Shown: positions 43,201-52,068 of the stretch, in pieces
Position numbering within the stretch: position 1 is the stretch's first letter
How the letters are laid out: each line of letters begins with the position of its first letter
Source: Kalaharituber pfeilii
Taxonomy: Eukaryota > Ascomycota > Pezizomycetes > Pezizales > Pezizaceae
Length of the DNA stretch: 64,000 nucleotides
Assembly (NCBI GenBank): GCA_015179045.1
Contig: WHUZ01000016.1
Location: 372,001 to 436,000, forward strand
Reading direction: 5' to 3'
Notes under the pieces: model-generated
Told to the model about the DNA's origin: nothing
The model's database searches: none
The model's input: only the letters and a program-made list of their open reading frames with translations
Made by a program: the position numbers and the translations under genes

Positions 43201-44762
43201 AGTGGGAGCAAGCTATGGGCGAAGAACTTAACTCGCTGCTAGAAAACCAAACATGGGAGCTTGTTGACCAAGCTCAGGTACCTGAGAGCAAGAGTGTGAT
43301 TGGCTGCAAATGGGTGTACAAAGTAAAGCAGAATGCTGATGGCAGCATAAGATATAAAGCCCGCCTTGTGATTAAAGGCTATGAGCAGAGAGCAGGAGTT
43401 GACTATGAAGAAACCTTTGCCCCAGTTGCTAAGTTTGCTACTGTTCGAATGCTAATGGCGATTGCTGCAGAACATGACCTTGATATTGATCAAATGGATG
43501 TCATTACAGCATTTCTTCACCCTGAACTCGATGAGGAAGTGTATATGGAGCTACCCGAAGGCTTCAGCAACAGCTCCAACAGCAACCAAGTCTGCAAGCT
43601 CCGAAAAGCCCTCTACGGCCTCAAACAGGCACCTCGAGCATGGTATGCAGACATCGATGCATATCTAATATCCATTGGCTTCCAGCGCTCAACAGAGGAT
43701 TCAAATCTCTACATCATGTCTGGAATTTTACTGCTGCTCTGGGTAGACGATATCTTGATCTTTTCATTCAATCCTACACTCAAAGATCAAATTAAGAAGC
43801 AGCTCGCTAGCAAATACAACATGAAGGATCTTGGAGCAGTAAAGTTATTCATTGGATTTGAGATTACTCGAGACCGCCCAAATCGCATAATCTGGCTCCA
43901 CCAAACTAAATACATCAGCAGTATTCTTGTATATTTCGGCATGGATCGATGCAAGAGCCTTTCCACTCCTCTCGACTCGAATGTCAGACTACAAACAGAT
44001 AGTACTGCTACTCCTACACCAGCCGAAATACGCCAATACCAGTCACTTGTTGGAAAGCTCATGTATGCAATGCTTGGAACTCGGCCAGATCTAGCTTACA
44101 CAGTATCTACACTTGGACAGTTCAGTGCTGCCCCCTCAGCTCAACACTTAGCAGCTGCAAAGCGTGTTCTTCGATATCTTCAACACACCCGACAACATGG
44201 CCTACTATTTCAAGGCTCAAGGTCAAGTTCGAGCTCAGCTACTGAACGGATTATAGGCTATCATCATCCTATAGGGTATAGCGACTCTGACTGGGCCGGT
44301 GATATTGACACACGCAAATCAACCTCTGGCTATGTTTTTACCCTCGCTGGTGCTGCGATCTCCTGGAAGTCTAGAAAACAGCCTACAGTAGCTCTTTCCA
44401 CAACCGAAGCTGAATATATGGCAGCTACAGAGGCCTGCAAGGAAGGCATATGGCTACGAAGGCTATTCGATGAAATCAAGAGCAAGTGGGAGACTGGATG
44501 CAACAATCAACAACATGAAGGGCAACTTATTCGAATAGACAACAATGGGGCTATTGATCTAGCTAAAGACCCTAAGCATCATGATAGGACTAAGCACATT
44601 GCAATCCGTCACCATTTCATCCGTGAAGCCATTGAATCTGGTGCAATCTCACTCAAGTATGTCAAAACCAATGAGAACCTAGCGGATATTTGCACAAAAG
44701 CATTAGCACGCACGAAACATGAATACTTCATGGAAGGAATGGGAGTTAAGCAATTTAGGTAA
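40278..44762 (+). CDS. Copia gag-pol polyprotein, 1494 aa, intact
   Basis: One ORF from ATG 40278 (MSGSTSTTADVF; chosen over an upstream in-frame ATG at 40161 because gag homology starts here). Gag is followed by an Arg/Gly stretch and a zinc knuckle CWYCTKEGHKAEDC (about residues 275-288). Next are protease WYIDSGASDHM (about 343), a VPAT repeat linker (about 460), and the integrase zinc region HYRLGHLNTAA ... CFPCLQGK. The integrase catalytic segments are IHSDSAGPF, RCDNGKGEYDN and HQNGVSERK (about 554-660). Reverse transcriptase has LLLWVDDILIF (about 1155), and RNase H has YSDSDWAG, TEAEYMAATEA and LADICTKAL (about 1335-1475). Order protease-integrase-RT-RNase H is Copia-type. No stop or frameshift was seen. 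Confidence 0.95.
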   Translation: MSGSTSTTADVFRHKHGQAPMLTTSNYQQWSVAMKFILKACNLWEIVNGTEHAPEQTTLASRASRASSSAGPSTSGPNTNSEALAKFTKRSNQAASIIFGSLTLSAQAYLGNADEPTEMWKALKQRLDTVANRSGINAIQMAFGNDKMGEHEKVSAWISRLIGYQNALTHTDDPITDRGMVNHILRHLSPKFSGIRRVIAEKPIPEQTINYVLSTLVDYETQLEPITTTTAGALATNSRGGGRGRGRGYRSGRGGRGGYRVNKRDTQSKRIAGVCWYCTKEGHKAEDCRLQKKAIELKNKREKLSPASNTDDSNKSSANLTRMYIAKASATRATLTNCQRRTWYIDSGASDHMCSTLSDFTSHKTLAKPRKVLLGDNYTIFATAIGTMTIQGNERCMTLESVLYVPDLKCNLFSVAKAEDAGYSTLFKSGTCRIADEQDRPVITVKRRDGMYVINLRKTHAVPATAVPATAVPATTVPATTVLAKGTLELWHYRLGHLNTAAVKTLANGLATGIELRKAELSKDGSPCFPCLQGKQKVTINRTPSERATEPLQLIHSDSAGPFPVTPGNSRYFLLYIDDYSRMTWVYILESKTVEEVCSAFQDFKAHVEKESGRVIKRFRCDNGKGEYDNRRFRGILSSSGISYEPSAPYTQHQNGVSERKIRTIKEMAVSMRCAAKLDEEFWAEATATAVYILNRSPTRALENKTPYEAWYGKKPALHHLRIFGCHAYAHIPKQKRRTMQAKSQQCIFIGYSPTTTKQWRVWDPQGRRAYIVADVVFDERKPMGITTAEQLNAPTSCSTEELQDVNMPDIWPEDRITEIADEPTTPAMTPGATLPMTRVPATMPQRTEPDIPRLRLGEEIIEKRPRRSRAAATSSMTGKDPNADQMAKHHTIHVSTVHTDASEEISRCCHALESGTLQATPDEGRLEALNALADALWRSGHTMTKAFQAQGPVKEAIGEPTSYRQAMQSPDCVQWEQAMGEELNSLLENQTWELVDQAQVPESKSVIGCKWVYKVKQNADGSIRYKARLVIKGYEQRAGVDYEETFAPVAKFATVRMLMAIAAEHDLDIDQMDVITAFLHPELDEEVYMELPEGFSNSSNSNQVCKLRKALYGLKQAPRAWYADIDAYLISIGFQRSTEDSNLYIMSGILLLLWVDDILIFSFNPTLKDQIKKQLASKYNMKDLGAVKLFIGFEITRDRPNRIIWLHQTKYISSILVYFGMDRCKSLSTPLDSNVRLQTDSTATPTPAEIRQYQSLVGKLMYAMLGTRPDLAYTVSTLGQFSAAPSAQHLAAAKRVLRYLQHTRQHGLLFQGSRSSSSSATERIIGYHHPIGYSDSDWAGDIDTRKSTSGYVFTLAGAAISWKSRKQPTVALSTTEAEYMAATEACKEGIWLRRLFDEIKSKWETGCNNQQHEGQLIRIDNNGAIDLAKDPKHHDRTKHIAIRHHFIREAIESGAISLKYVKTNENLADICTKALARTKHEYFMEGMGVKQFR

Positions 44763-44879
44763 CTTGGGGTAGTACTCTTTCTCTCACGTAAGCTTTTTCC
44801 CATAGGGTTTTTGCTACGGAGGTATGCATAAGGCATCGAGAGTTTTAAGGAGGCTACAGGATCAGAACAGGAACACGCA

Positions 44880-44891
44880 GTTGAGTGGGAG
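44880..44891 (+). promoter_or_regulatory. polypurine tract
   Basis: gttgagtgggag directly before the 3' LTR; the expected plus-strand primer position. Confidence 0.65.
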
Positions 44892-45208
44892 TGTTAGAAA
44901 CCATGAGCCGAACACACGCGAAACAGTCCGAGCGAAACAGTCCGAGCGAAACAGTCCGAGTGTGTAAAACATCCGAACATCCGCGATGGCCTAAGCACTC
45001 CGAACATCCGCGATGGCCCAAACACTCCGGACTGAGTATTCCATATTAGGCAGTCCAAATACTTAGCTGTTCTGTTCACTGGTTTTGTATGCAACTTCGT
45101 GTTATAGAGTTTTTGTATATATATGGGCTCTGGAAGCCCCGTTCTTGATTGATCATTAGAATCGAATACACACATCTCTGAGCCTATTCCTCTGTACTCC
45201 TTTTCACA
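44892..45208 (+). repeat. 3' LTR of the younger Copia
   Basis: Identical by eye to 39757-40073. Confidence 0.95.
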
Positions 45209-45815
45209 GTGAATAGTCATTAATGTAGAGGAGGAAGTACCTGGAGTTTCCAGGTGTGACTGGGAATGGACCAGCAGAGTCAGAGTGAATGAGTTGGAGT
45301 GGCTCAGTTGCCCTCTCAGAGGGTGTTCGATTGATTGTGACCTTCTGTTTGCCTTGCAGGCATGGAAAACAGGGACTGCCATCTTTGGATAGCTCTTCCT
45401 TTTGAAGCTCTATGCCAGTTGCAAGACCATTGGCGAGCATCTTAACAGCAGCTATATTCAGGTGTCCTAGGTGGTAATGCTAGAGCTCGAGTGTACCTTT
45501 AGCCAGAATGGTGGTGGCAGGCACAGTAGCGGTAGGCACGGTGGTGGCAGGCACGGTGGTGGCAGGCACGGTAGTAGCAGGCACAGTGGTGGCAGGTACG
45601 GCGTGGGGTTTTCGGAGGTTAATTACGTACATTCCGTCTCGACATTTAACAGTGATGACTGGTCGGTCCTGTTCATCTGCAATCCTGCAGGTGCCTGACT
45701 TGAATAACGTGCTGTAACCTGCATCCTCTGCTTTTGCTACTGAAAAGAGGTTGCATTTGAGATCTGGAACATATAACACTAATTCAAGAGTTATGCACCG
45801 TTCATTACCCTGAAT

Positions 45816-46102
45816 AGTGCTGCAGTTGCAGCCGTCGAGGAGGAGGAGGAGGAGGACATGTTGGGAGAAGAAAGGAGGAGATTCGAGCAACACCGAGAAG
45901 GAGAAGAGTATGGAAAGAGGAGGAAGGAGCAGGAGGTAACCCTTATATCGAAATTGAGAAGAAGAAAGAAAGGAGGAGGTTCGATATAAGAATGTTGGGA
46001 GGAAGAAGGTTGCAGAGGAGAAGACCGAGAGGAAGAAGAGTAGAGGATGAAGTTACAATGTCGAAAAGAGGAAGAAGGAGCGGGAGGTAACCCTTATATA
46101 GG
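45816..46102 (-). pseudogene. promoter, CT-rich leader and start of a truncated gene
   Basis: Minus strand: TATA boxes CCTATATAAGGG (46092-46102) and a second, tandem-duplicated CGATATAAGGG (about 45941). A long pyrimidine leader and an ATG (about 45859) opening MSSSSSSSTAATAA follow. The frame then runs into the older Copia at 45815. The layout (TATA, CT leader, serine start) matches the SIM-array gene at 51817, so this looks like a paralogue cut by Copia. Confidence 0.5.
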
Positions 46103-46523
46103 AATTATTCCTTACTCGCTTCCGTGGTCCCAAGTCAACTCCAGATCCCCTGGATCTTCTCAATTTGTTCTTAGGGTTAGGTTCTGTTACTCGCCACCCC
46201 CTAAACACCATGTCCAACCCCATTTTGTGAATCATTTCCACAACAGCAAATAGCGAGCCACTGATGTTTGTAGAAGGTCCCTCTGATACTGCGAGCATAA
46301 TGCAAATCGTATCATTGAGATCCATTACATCAAACTCTAAACGTCTCACACAGCCTCCGGCCAGAGGCATATCCTCGATAAAGACTGCGTTGGTTCGTCC
46401 GCTAAACGTAAAGGATGCGGAATCCTTTATCAGGATGTCCATCATTGCGGCGCACAGGTCCGAACCTAACCTGCCGTATATAGCTCCTTTACAATGATAA
46501 AGGTCATGCCTATCACCGTTCAC
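46053..46523 (-). CDS. unknown 156-aa protein, cassette-1 gene
   Basis: ATG 46523: MNGDRHDLYHCKGAIYGRLG ... FTFSGRTNAVFIEDMPLAGG, CVRRLEFDVMDLNDTICIML, then SGSLFAVVEMIHKMGLDMVF and NKLRRSRGSGVDLGPRKR. The last 75 residues are paralogous to the frame at 52317-52069. The end overlaps the TATA box region of the downstream minus-strand leader. No known domain. It may be coding or a conserved piece of a duplicated locus. Confidence 0.45.
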   Translation of the reverse strand: MNGDRHDLYHCKGAIYGRLGSDLCAAMMDILIKDSASFTFSGRTNAVFIEDMPLAGGCVRRLEFDVMDLNDTICIMLAVSEGPSTNISGSLFAVVEMIHKMGLDMVFRGWRVTEPNPKNKLRRSRGSGVDLGPRKRVRNNSYIRVTSRSFFLFSTL

Positions 46524-47040
46524 ATGCGATAGGCAGAGGGAGGTGGCGCAGAACCAGTTAGCTTCCGGGATTCACTCCATATGCCATGAACATTTTAGAA
46601 TTTTGATTTTGATATCCTTCAGAGATCTCCGGCCAAGTACTTGTCTTGTTTCAGGTCATTGATCAGTTGGATGGGACATGTGATGTAGAGAACTGTGATA
46701 GAACTATGATTCTGTGCCGTAATCGATATGCACCTGCTGTGCCATAATCGATATGCACCTTCTGTGCCATATTGATATGCATTAGCAATACTACAATAAC
46801 AAAAACCTAAAACCTAAAAATGATCATGGACATGTAACGAACTACTAGGTATGTGTAACAAACGTGTAACCAACTCCTAGGTGCTACAGCTTGTGTTTGT
46901 AGCTTCCCGTGTTCGTAGCTTCTCAATAGCTTTTGTTCGTGCCTTCTCAGGGTGTTATGCATTGATAAATAGCAGGGCCTTCACCTGTTCGGCCGCAATC
47001 CAAAAGAACAGACCTTAAGATACCTCCCTACCTCTCCAAA
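46524..47040. other. divergent intergenic region with short repeats
   Basis: Three units of tgtgccataatcgatatgca lie at about 46713-46780. Near 46963 gataaatagcagggcct matches gataaatagcaggacct near 52957, which also leads a plus-strand gene. I read it as the promoter side of the gene at 47041. Confidence 0.5.
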
Positions 47041-47072
47041 TTGTTACCTACAGTCACTCTAACGAGCGCAGA

Positions 47073-47400
47073 GTATGTACATGTCAACTTTAGCTGCTCC
47101 GAACTTAAGTTACTAACTTTTATAGTAGACCCTAACGAGACAATTCATAATGGCCAATGTGTCAAGCCAAATCCATCCGATGATGTGCCAATCTATTTGG
47201 TTGTTCCAATTTATTTGGAGGTCGACTCGGGTAGATTTCCAATTTATTTCGAGACCGACTCAGATTTTGTTCCAGTCTATATGCACACCAACTCAGTTTT
47301 TTGCCCAATTTATTTGGAGGCCGACCCAGATATTGTTCCAATCTATATGCACACCAACTCGGATATTGTTCTCTCTTTAGACCAGATGGAGCAGCCATAG
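47073..47400 (+). CDS. tandem-repeat ORF behind a canonical intron
   Basis: An intron 47073-47125 (GTATGT ... TTACTAACTTTTATAG) precedes a frame reading DPNETIHNGQCVKPNPSDD. A tandem repeat VPIYMHTNSD / VPIYLEADPD (15-16 residues, about five units) follows, with stop at 47400. No ATG was found in the frame-compatible first exon, so the gene model is incomplete. The first exon-2 segment (ccctaacgagacaattcata) also occurs at 25021 at the start of the EST1-like locus. Confidence 0.4.
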
Positions 47401-47424
47401 CAGCCACTAGTTAGAACTAGTCCT

Positions 47425-47710
47425 CAATTGTTTTTTTTTTTTTTTTTTTTTTTTTTGTCTTTATACTCTTTTGTTTTATACGCGATTATCTATAATTGTT
47501 GACTATACTGATCGGCAATGAATTTGTGTTCTTACGTTCACCTCTCTAGCCCTCTCTCTGATATTTTCCCTTTTTTTTTTTTTTTTTGTCTTTACACTCT
47601 TTGGTTTTTTTATAGCCTCGATTACTTCCTATAATTGTTGTGCTCAGCCCTGTTTGACCATACTGATCTGCAATGATTTTGTGTTCTTACGTTCACTTCT
47701 CTATGAACAT
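47425..47710. repeat. ~140-bp tandem duplication with T-runs
   Basis: Two units each start with a T-run and ttttgtctttaYactctttg; both end in ttgtgttcttacgttcac. The second leads into the gene at 47784. Confidence 0.7.
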
Positions 47711-47783
47711 TTGTATCTATAAATCGGGCCCTTCCACAATACCATTCTCCACAATCACTTATATCGCCAACCACAAAGTACCA

Positions 47784-48470
47784 ATGTCCACTCCACTCGT
47801 TAACTCCAAGTCGTGCTTAATCTCCCTTGATGGAGACTCAACAGACTCAACGTCCTCTGACGATGTAACTTCGGCCTCTCACGCAACTTTACTCGTTAAC
47901 CCCAGCCATAATGGAGACAACCCCTCATCATCCTCAGCTGTTCCCTCGGCTCCTCCTTCTAGGATTCCCTTGTTACCACCAGAGGTAACTTCGGCCTCTC
48001 ACGCTACGTTACTCGTTAACCCCAGCCATAATGGAGGCAACCCCTCATCATCCTCAGCTGTTCCCTCGGCTCCTCCTTCTAGGATTCCCTTGTTACCACC
48101 AGAACGCATAATCCTTCTTACCCTCATATTCCTTCGTACCTATTATCCAAACCTTTACAACCTTTATTACTCAGGTACAACTGAAGAGGATGAGCTTCAA
48201 TACTATTATAACTCGGATACTACTGAAGAGGATGGGCTTCAAGACTATTATAACTTGGATACAACTGAGGAGGATGAGCCTCAGTCCAAAAAGCAGCGAA
48301 ACGTAGAAGACGAGAGACCTATCGTACAGCGGCAGCACGGAGGGGAGCCTCAGTCCGAGGGAAAGCAAAAGGTAGAAGACGAAGGACCTATCGCAAAGCG
48401 ACTTCGTAGTGCTAGGAACCAGAAGCCAAAGCAGGGCGGAGGCGAAGCGACATGGAGCGGGCAAAGGTAG
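47784..48470 (+). CDS. acidic repeat protein, 228 aa
   Basis: ATG 47784 (MSTPLVNSKSCLISLDGDS). Residues about 30-110 are two near-identical 38-residue repeats (VTSASHATLLVNPSHNGDNP ... PSRIPLLPPE). A hydrophobic stretch (IILLTLIFLRTYYPNLYNLY) follows, then three repeats of YYNSDTTEEDGLQD type. A basic end with KKQRNVEDERPI and AKRLRSARNQKPK is nuclear-signal-like. It ends at 48470. The C-terminus resembles a fragment at 54090 (APKRLRNAGKWMTVIEEI). Family unknown; duplicated locus. Confidence 0.5.
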   Translation: MSTPLVNSKSCLISLDGDSTDSTSSDDVTSASHATLLVNPSHNGDNPSSSSAVPSAPPSRIPLLPPEVTSASHATLLVNPSHNGGNPSSSSAVPSAPPSRIPLLPPERIILLTLIFLRTYYPNLYNLYYSGTTEEDELQYYYNSDTTEEDGLQDYYNLDTTEEDEPQSKKQRNVEDERPIVQRQHGGEPQSEGKQKVEDEGPIAKRLRSARNQKPKQGGGEATWSGQR

Positions 48471-48652
48471 AAGACGTAGTTAGGACTTTATTTATTTTTT
48501 CTTTGTATAGCTCATCTCACAGTGCATGAGTATTTCCTATGTTGTGCAAGTAATTACTGGCCTATTCGCACTAGTATGTCTCAGTTTTGCAACCAGGGTC
48601 CAAATACGGGTCCTGGTACCCAAAAACGGGTCCTATTATGATATAGGCACAA

Positions 48653-48660
48653 GTATAAAT
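48653..48660 (+). promoter_or_regulatory. TATA-like element of the secreted-protein gene
   Basis: gtataaat, about 155 bp before the ATG at 48811. Related upstream blocks (ccaaatacgggtccY, then caagYRYaaaaatct) recur at 50130, 50480 and 54345 before the relics of the same gene. Confidence 0.5.
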
Positions 48661-48810
48661 TCACATTATACATAAACAAGTACTCCATGGAGTCGAGAAT
48701 ACTAGGGCACTCTCGTAACTAGGTCTCCTAGCGCATTACGGGATATATCCAGAATACGTGGGCATCTACTTATTCTACCTATCAATACCAATACCAGTTT
48801 TAAATCTACA

Positions 48811-49434
48811 ATGCAATCAGTGATATTTATCATTTTTCTTAGTCTTTTCTCAAGTGTCGTAGTCCCTTTTGAACTTCCTCCCCCAAATTATCAACATGCT
48901 GGCATCCAAAAGGACGATATCCAATACACAGACTTTGGTCGTCTGAGCTGCGACGGGCCTAGTGAGGCTGTATTCACCAATGCAACACTGCTCACGTTGA
49001 CACAGCGGACACACCTTCGATTCTATTCGTATGGTACGGCTGGGATGCCTACGGAACCTTTCACGTTACTCCCGAATGGTACTTTCTCTACATGTTGTGC
49101 TCAAATTGGTTCAGGCTTCTATGTGAAAAATGTTGGCAAGGAGGACATCTTGCAACCTGATTCAGGCTTCATCTTTACAACTCTGTTCTATATATCTCAG
49201 AACTGCTATGACGGGGCCGGTACCATGAGATGGAGGCTGGGTGGTCCAAAGCCAGGAAAGAGTAGAGATCGAGTAGAGATCAAGACATTCTTCAATAATA
49301 CTAAGCTCACGGAAGAGCTGGCAGCTGGAGGGACAGAGTTTTTTTTCGATGTGTGCGGTAACTGGACAGATTTACTCAAAGATGTATGGGGCCGGGCGTT
49401 AAAGCAAAACCAGACTCTGAAAATAGAGTTTTAA
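48811..49434 (+). CDS. small secreted protein, 207 aa
   Basis: ATG 48811 begins a clear signal peptide (MQSVIFIIFLSLFSSVVVPF). The mature part has several N-glycosylation sites (NATL, NGTF, NNTK, NWTD, NQTL) and six cysteines (RLSCDGP, STCCAQ, QNCYDG, FDVCGN). It is intact, single-exon, ending LKIEF*. No known domain; composition and length suit an apoplastic or wall-associated effector-like protein. At least three degenerate relatives lie downstream (about 50220, 50690, 54440). Confidence 0.75.
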   Translation: MQSVIFIIFLSLFSSVVVPFELPPPNYQHAGIQKDDIQYTDFGRLSCDGPSEAVFTNATLLTLTQRTHLRFYSYGTAGMPTEPFTLLPNGTFSTCCAQIGSGFYVKNVGKEDILQPDSGFIFTTLFYISQNCYDGAGTMRWRLGGPKPGKSRDRVEIKTFFNNTKLTEELAAGGTEFFFDVCGNWTDLLKDVWGRALKQNQTLKIEF

Positions 49435-49559
49435 AGTAAAGGGTTTGGTGTGTTAGGAAAGCAGAAGCTTCACTAGTGCGAGTTGGATGCTCAGAGGGGA
49501 TCAAGGGCTGGACTAGGGACATGAGAGGTGGACCAATATCATTATAGCTAAAGATAATA

Positions 49560-50290
49560 ACCTCCAGCTTAAAGACGGTAGTTAGGACTTGAATTTATTA
49601 CTTAACTCTTATTCGTACTCAAAGTTCCATAATATAGTATGCTATGTAAGGTGAAAACGAGACTTTGCGAAGACATTCCTCACTTGAGAGCAAAAATAAC
49701 AAACGCGCACTACGTCGGTCATGGCAAGCCTCTTAGCGCTAGTGCGCGTGTATTACCAAGTAGGCACGAGTACGGAGTACGCATTACTGATCCCCACATT
49801 ACCGCGATGCTAAGAATAGAGATGTGCTTAGTAATGCCAAGATTGAAGCAACAGCGCACTAACGCGCTCCAAAAAGACTTCGTAATGCTGGTAAATGAAT
49901 GACTGTGATTAGGAGGAAATTAACCACGGGGGACCAGTGTCCCAGGATCGATCAAGAATAGTTAGGACTTGAATTCATTTTTATTATAAGTGGGTGAAGG
50001 GGAGATGGTGCGATCCTGTACCTAACTAGAGAGAGCGACCACAAGATAATTTTTCAAATTTGGACATTCTAATGAGGCAATTACTGCCCTATCGGTACTA
50101 GCATGTCTTGGCTTCAAAGAATCCAAATACGGGTCCCTAGCACCCAATTATGATGCAAGCCCAGTTAAAAATCTATCAATTCCTTACTACTTACCTATCA
50201 TCCTTCATCTTTTATCCCAAGCGCTGTGTTTGCTTTCGAAATGTTTCGCTCAGAAAATTGCATTTATGCACTATGTCGCTAGAATAAAAA
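49560..50290 (+). pseudogene. degenerate duplicate of secreted-protein locus
   Basis: Contains agttaggacttgaattcatt (49961) and an upstream block nearly identical to 54185-54435. It then holds ccaagcgctgtgtttgcttt (50218), matching the signal-peptide end of the relic at 54486, and breaks off. At 49863-49910 it also holds gctccaaaaagacttcgtaa, shared with 54090. Confidence 0.55.
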
Positions 50291-50456
50291 GTAATAGTAT
50301 AACTGGTCAGTTTGTCCGGACACTTCAATGCCTTTAATGCTATGATACCTCTCCTTAAAAAAATAAAGCGGCTTGTTACTCTACTAATCTATATAGGGTA
50401 GTAGCCACCACATTTGGCGTTGCTTTCCAATTTTCGGATTTTAAGATTACCATAGT

Positions 50457-50920
50457 ATGTTTTGGCTTCAAGAGTCCGAATACAGGTCCCTAGGTCAAAA
50501 ATCGATACTGAGCCAAAGTATAAATCTCACTTTGGTGCTATTTTACCTATCATACAAATCAACACCAGTATATCATACCTATCGATACCGTACAAACCAA
50601 AATCATAGCATACCATTCATCCTTACCTATGATGCAAACAGAGATTCTTATTATCTTTTCACAAGCGTTCTATTCCCTTTTGAAATTCCTCACCTAGATC
50701 TTGAACATTTTGGTATCCAAAAAGACGATAAAACGATCGATCAAAAAATTGACTATATTCAAATGTATTGTACCGGGCACCACTCTGGTACTAAACCCAA
50801 ACCACATGAGTGGTCCGAACAGGGATAAACTAGAGATTCGGACCTTTCAGGATCGAAACCTCATGGAAGAACTGGAGGCTAGGGGGCCGGACTTTTTTTT
50901 TCGATGCGTGCAGTAAGAAT
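50457..50920 (+). pseudogene. secreted-protein paralogue, decayed
   Basis: The upstream block is followed by FPFEIPHLDLEHFGIQKDD (compare VPFELPPPNYQHAGIQKDD in the intact gene). After a gap and frameshift, SGPNRDKLEIRTFQDRNLME, ELEARGPDFFF matches the intact gene's C-terminal third. The middle is deleted. Confidence 0.75.
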
Positions 50921-51286
50921 GCATCCGATATTATATTGGGCAGGAGACCAAGTACAACTAGACTATTAAAGCGCCGTGAAGGAGCAAAAGGAAGTCGATA
51001 AAGAAGAAAAGACCAGGATGAGCTGGGCTGAGAAACAAAGGCTGGGCAAGGGGGATCTGCTACATAAAGAATAAAAAGTTTCAAAAATTAATGCCGCTAT
51101 GTGGACCCCCTGTTTTGAGAAATAAAGAGTCAAGAACTAACAATATATTAACAGCACAGATAAATAACTATAACCATCAAAAAATTGCAACCAGTAAAAT
51201 CTAACAATATAATTAATAACACAGTTTTGGCCAACTTAGTCCAGCTGCCGAAAATCATATGAACCGATAATCTGATCGATATGCAG
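50921..51286. other. no gene recognised
   Basis: AT-rich spacer between converging genes. Confidence 0.45.
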
Positions 51287-51817
51287 TTAAAAATGTGGTG
51301 GAGGACTTCCGGGACCAGCAGAATCATGGGCGTCAGTTAAATCAATTCTTTTGACAGGTGCTTCTCCCTCTATGAGATCAATAACAGCCCGACGACGTCT
51401 TGCATCCAAAGCATCATTGTGTCTACTCATGAGATCAACAACATCTGGTCTCCTGGTACGTCTCCTGGTATGTCTATGTCTTCGCCCTAGGGGACTAGAG
51501 GGACTAGAGGGACTACTAACTGGCTGGAGTCGTCGAACTCGGTCTTGCCGTGGGGCTGCTGTAATCCCTCGATCCTTTCTACCTCTCCTGCGCAATGGAG
51601 TGGAGGGACCGGCATTCTGATGGGTGTCAATAACAACCGGTCCACGTTCATCATCTTGGTTCGTGAGATCAATGATTAAAGGGTCGTCATCTCCGTTCAT
51701 GAGATCAATGATCAAAGCGCCCGCACTGGCAGCTAGCACAGAGTGGACCGGGGGTGCAAGGTCATTTGTAAGGTCCAGAATTTCGGGTACAGGAGTAGTT
51801 GCAACTGAACGAGGCAT
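51287..51817 (-). CDS. SUMO-interaction-motif array protein, 176 aa
   Basis: First ATG in frame at 51817 (MPRSVATTPVPEILDLTND). SIM-type cores, hydrophobic runs next to acidic or Ser residues, are EILDLTND (12-19), LIIDLMNGDDD (35-45), LIIDLTNQDDE (47-57), PVVIDT (60-65), DVVDLMS (125-131), AVIDLIEGE (144-152) and RIDLTDA (157-163). Between them lies a strongly basic region (residues 75-125) with RRRGRKDR and RRHRHTRRRTRR. No RING finger is seen. Arrays of SIMs bind poly-SUMO in SUMO-targeted ubiquitin ligases (Slx5/RNF4 type). Here the basic stretch suggests a nuclear or DNA-associated protein. A TATA box and CT-rich leader stand upstream. Confidence 0.65.
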   Translation of the reverse strand: MPRSVATTPVPEILDLTNDLAPPVHSVLAASAGALIIDLMNGDDDPLIIDLTNQDDERGPVVIDTHQNAGPSTPLRRRGRKDRGITAAPRQDRVRRLQPVSSPSSPSSPLGRRHRHTRRRTRRPDVVDLMSRHNDALDARRRRAVIDLIEGEAPVKRIDLTDAHDSAGPGSPPPHF

Positions 51818-52056
51818 ATTTGGAAGAAGATATAGTGGAGGTGTATTAAGCAGGATTTGACAAAATGGTGAGGAGGAAGACACAATCGAAGAGGGGAGGT
51901 AGCGGAGAAAGAAGAATCTAGCAAGGGTTGAGAGGAGTTGAGCAAAGGCAAAATCAGAGAGGAGGGATCAAGCAAAGAGTCGAGAAGAGCTGAGCAAAGA
52001 GAAAATCAAGAGAGGAGGGACAGAATGAAGAGAGAAGAAAGGAGCAGAGAGCAACC

Positions 52057-52066
52057 CTTATATAGG
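52057..52066 (-). promoter_or_regulatory. TATA box of the SIM-array gene
   Basis: CCTATATAAG on the minus strand, 240 bp before the ATG, followed by a pyrimidine-rich leader. The same word opens the truncated paralogue at 46092-46102. Confidence 0.65.
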
Positions 52067-52068
52067 AA

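Larger units (their letters stand above)
39757..45208 (+). mobile_element. complete Ty1/Copia retrotransposon, 5452 bp
   Basis: LTRs 39757-40073 and 44892-45208 are identical by eye over 317 bp and end TG...CA. The 5-bp target duplication gtgaa is at 39752-39756 and 45209-45213. The PBS, gag-pol ORF and polypurine tract are all in place. It sits inside an older, opposite-strand Copia at pol codons for the YSRMTW motif. Identical LTRs and an intact ORF suggest a recent insertion that may still be competent. Confidence 0.95.
36938..45815 (-). pseudogene. older Copia element, interrupted by the younger one
   Basis: Minus-strand pol runs 45815-45209, then resumes 39756-36938 beyond the younger Copia. 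The right part has LYVPDLKCNLFSVAKAEDAG, the AVPATT repeat linker and the integrase zinc region. The left part has the integrase core, reverse transcriptase with LLLWVDDILIFSF, and RNase H (YSDSDWAGDIDTRKSTSGYV), ending GMGVKQFR* at 36938. Gag, protease start and the 5' LTR are missing: the element breaks at 45815 inside a serine-rich ORF of the host. A 32-bp LINE tail at 39464 shifts the frame. It is inactive. Confidence 0.88.
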
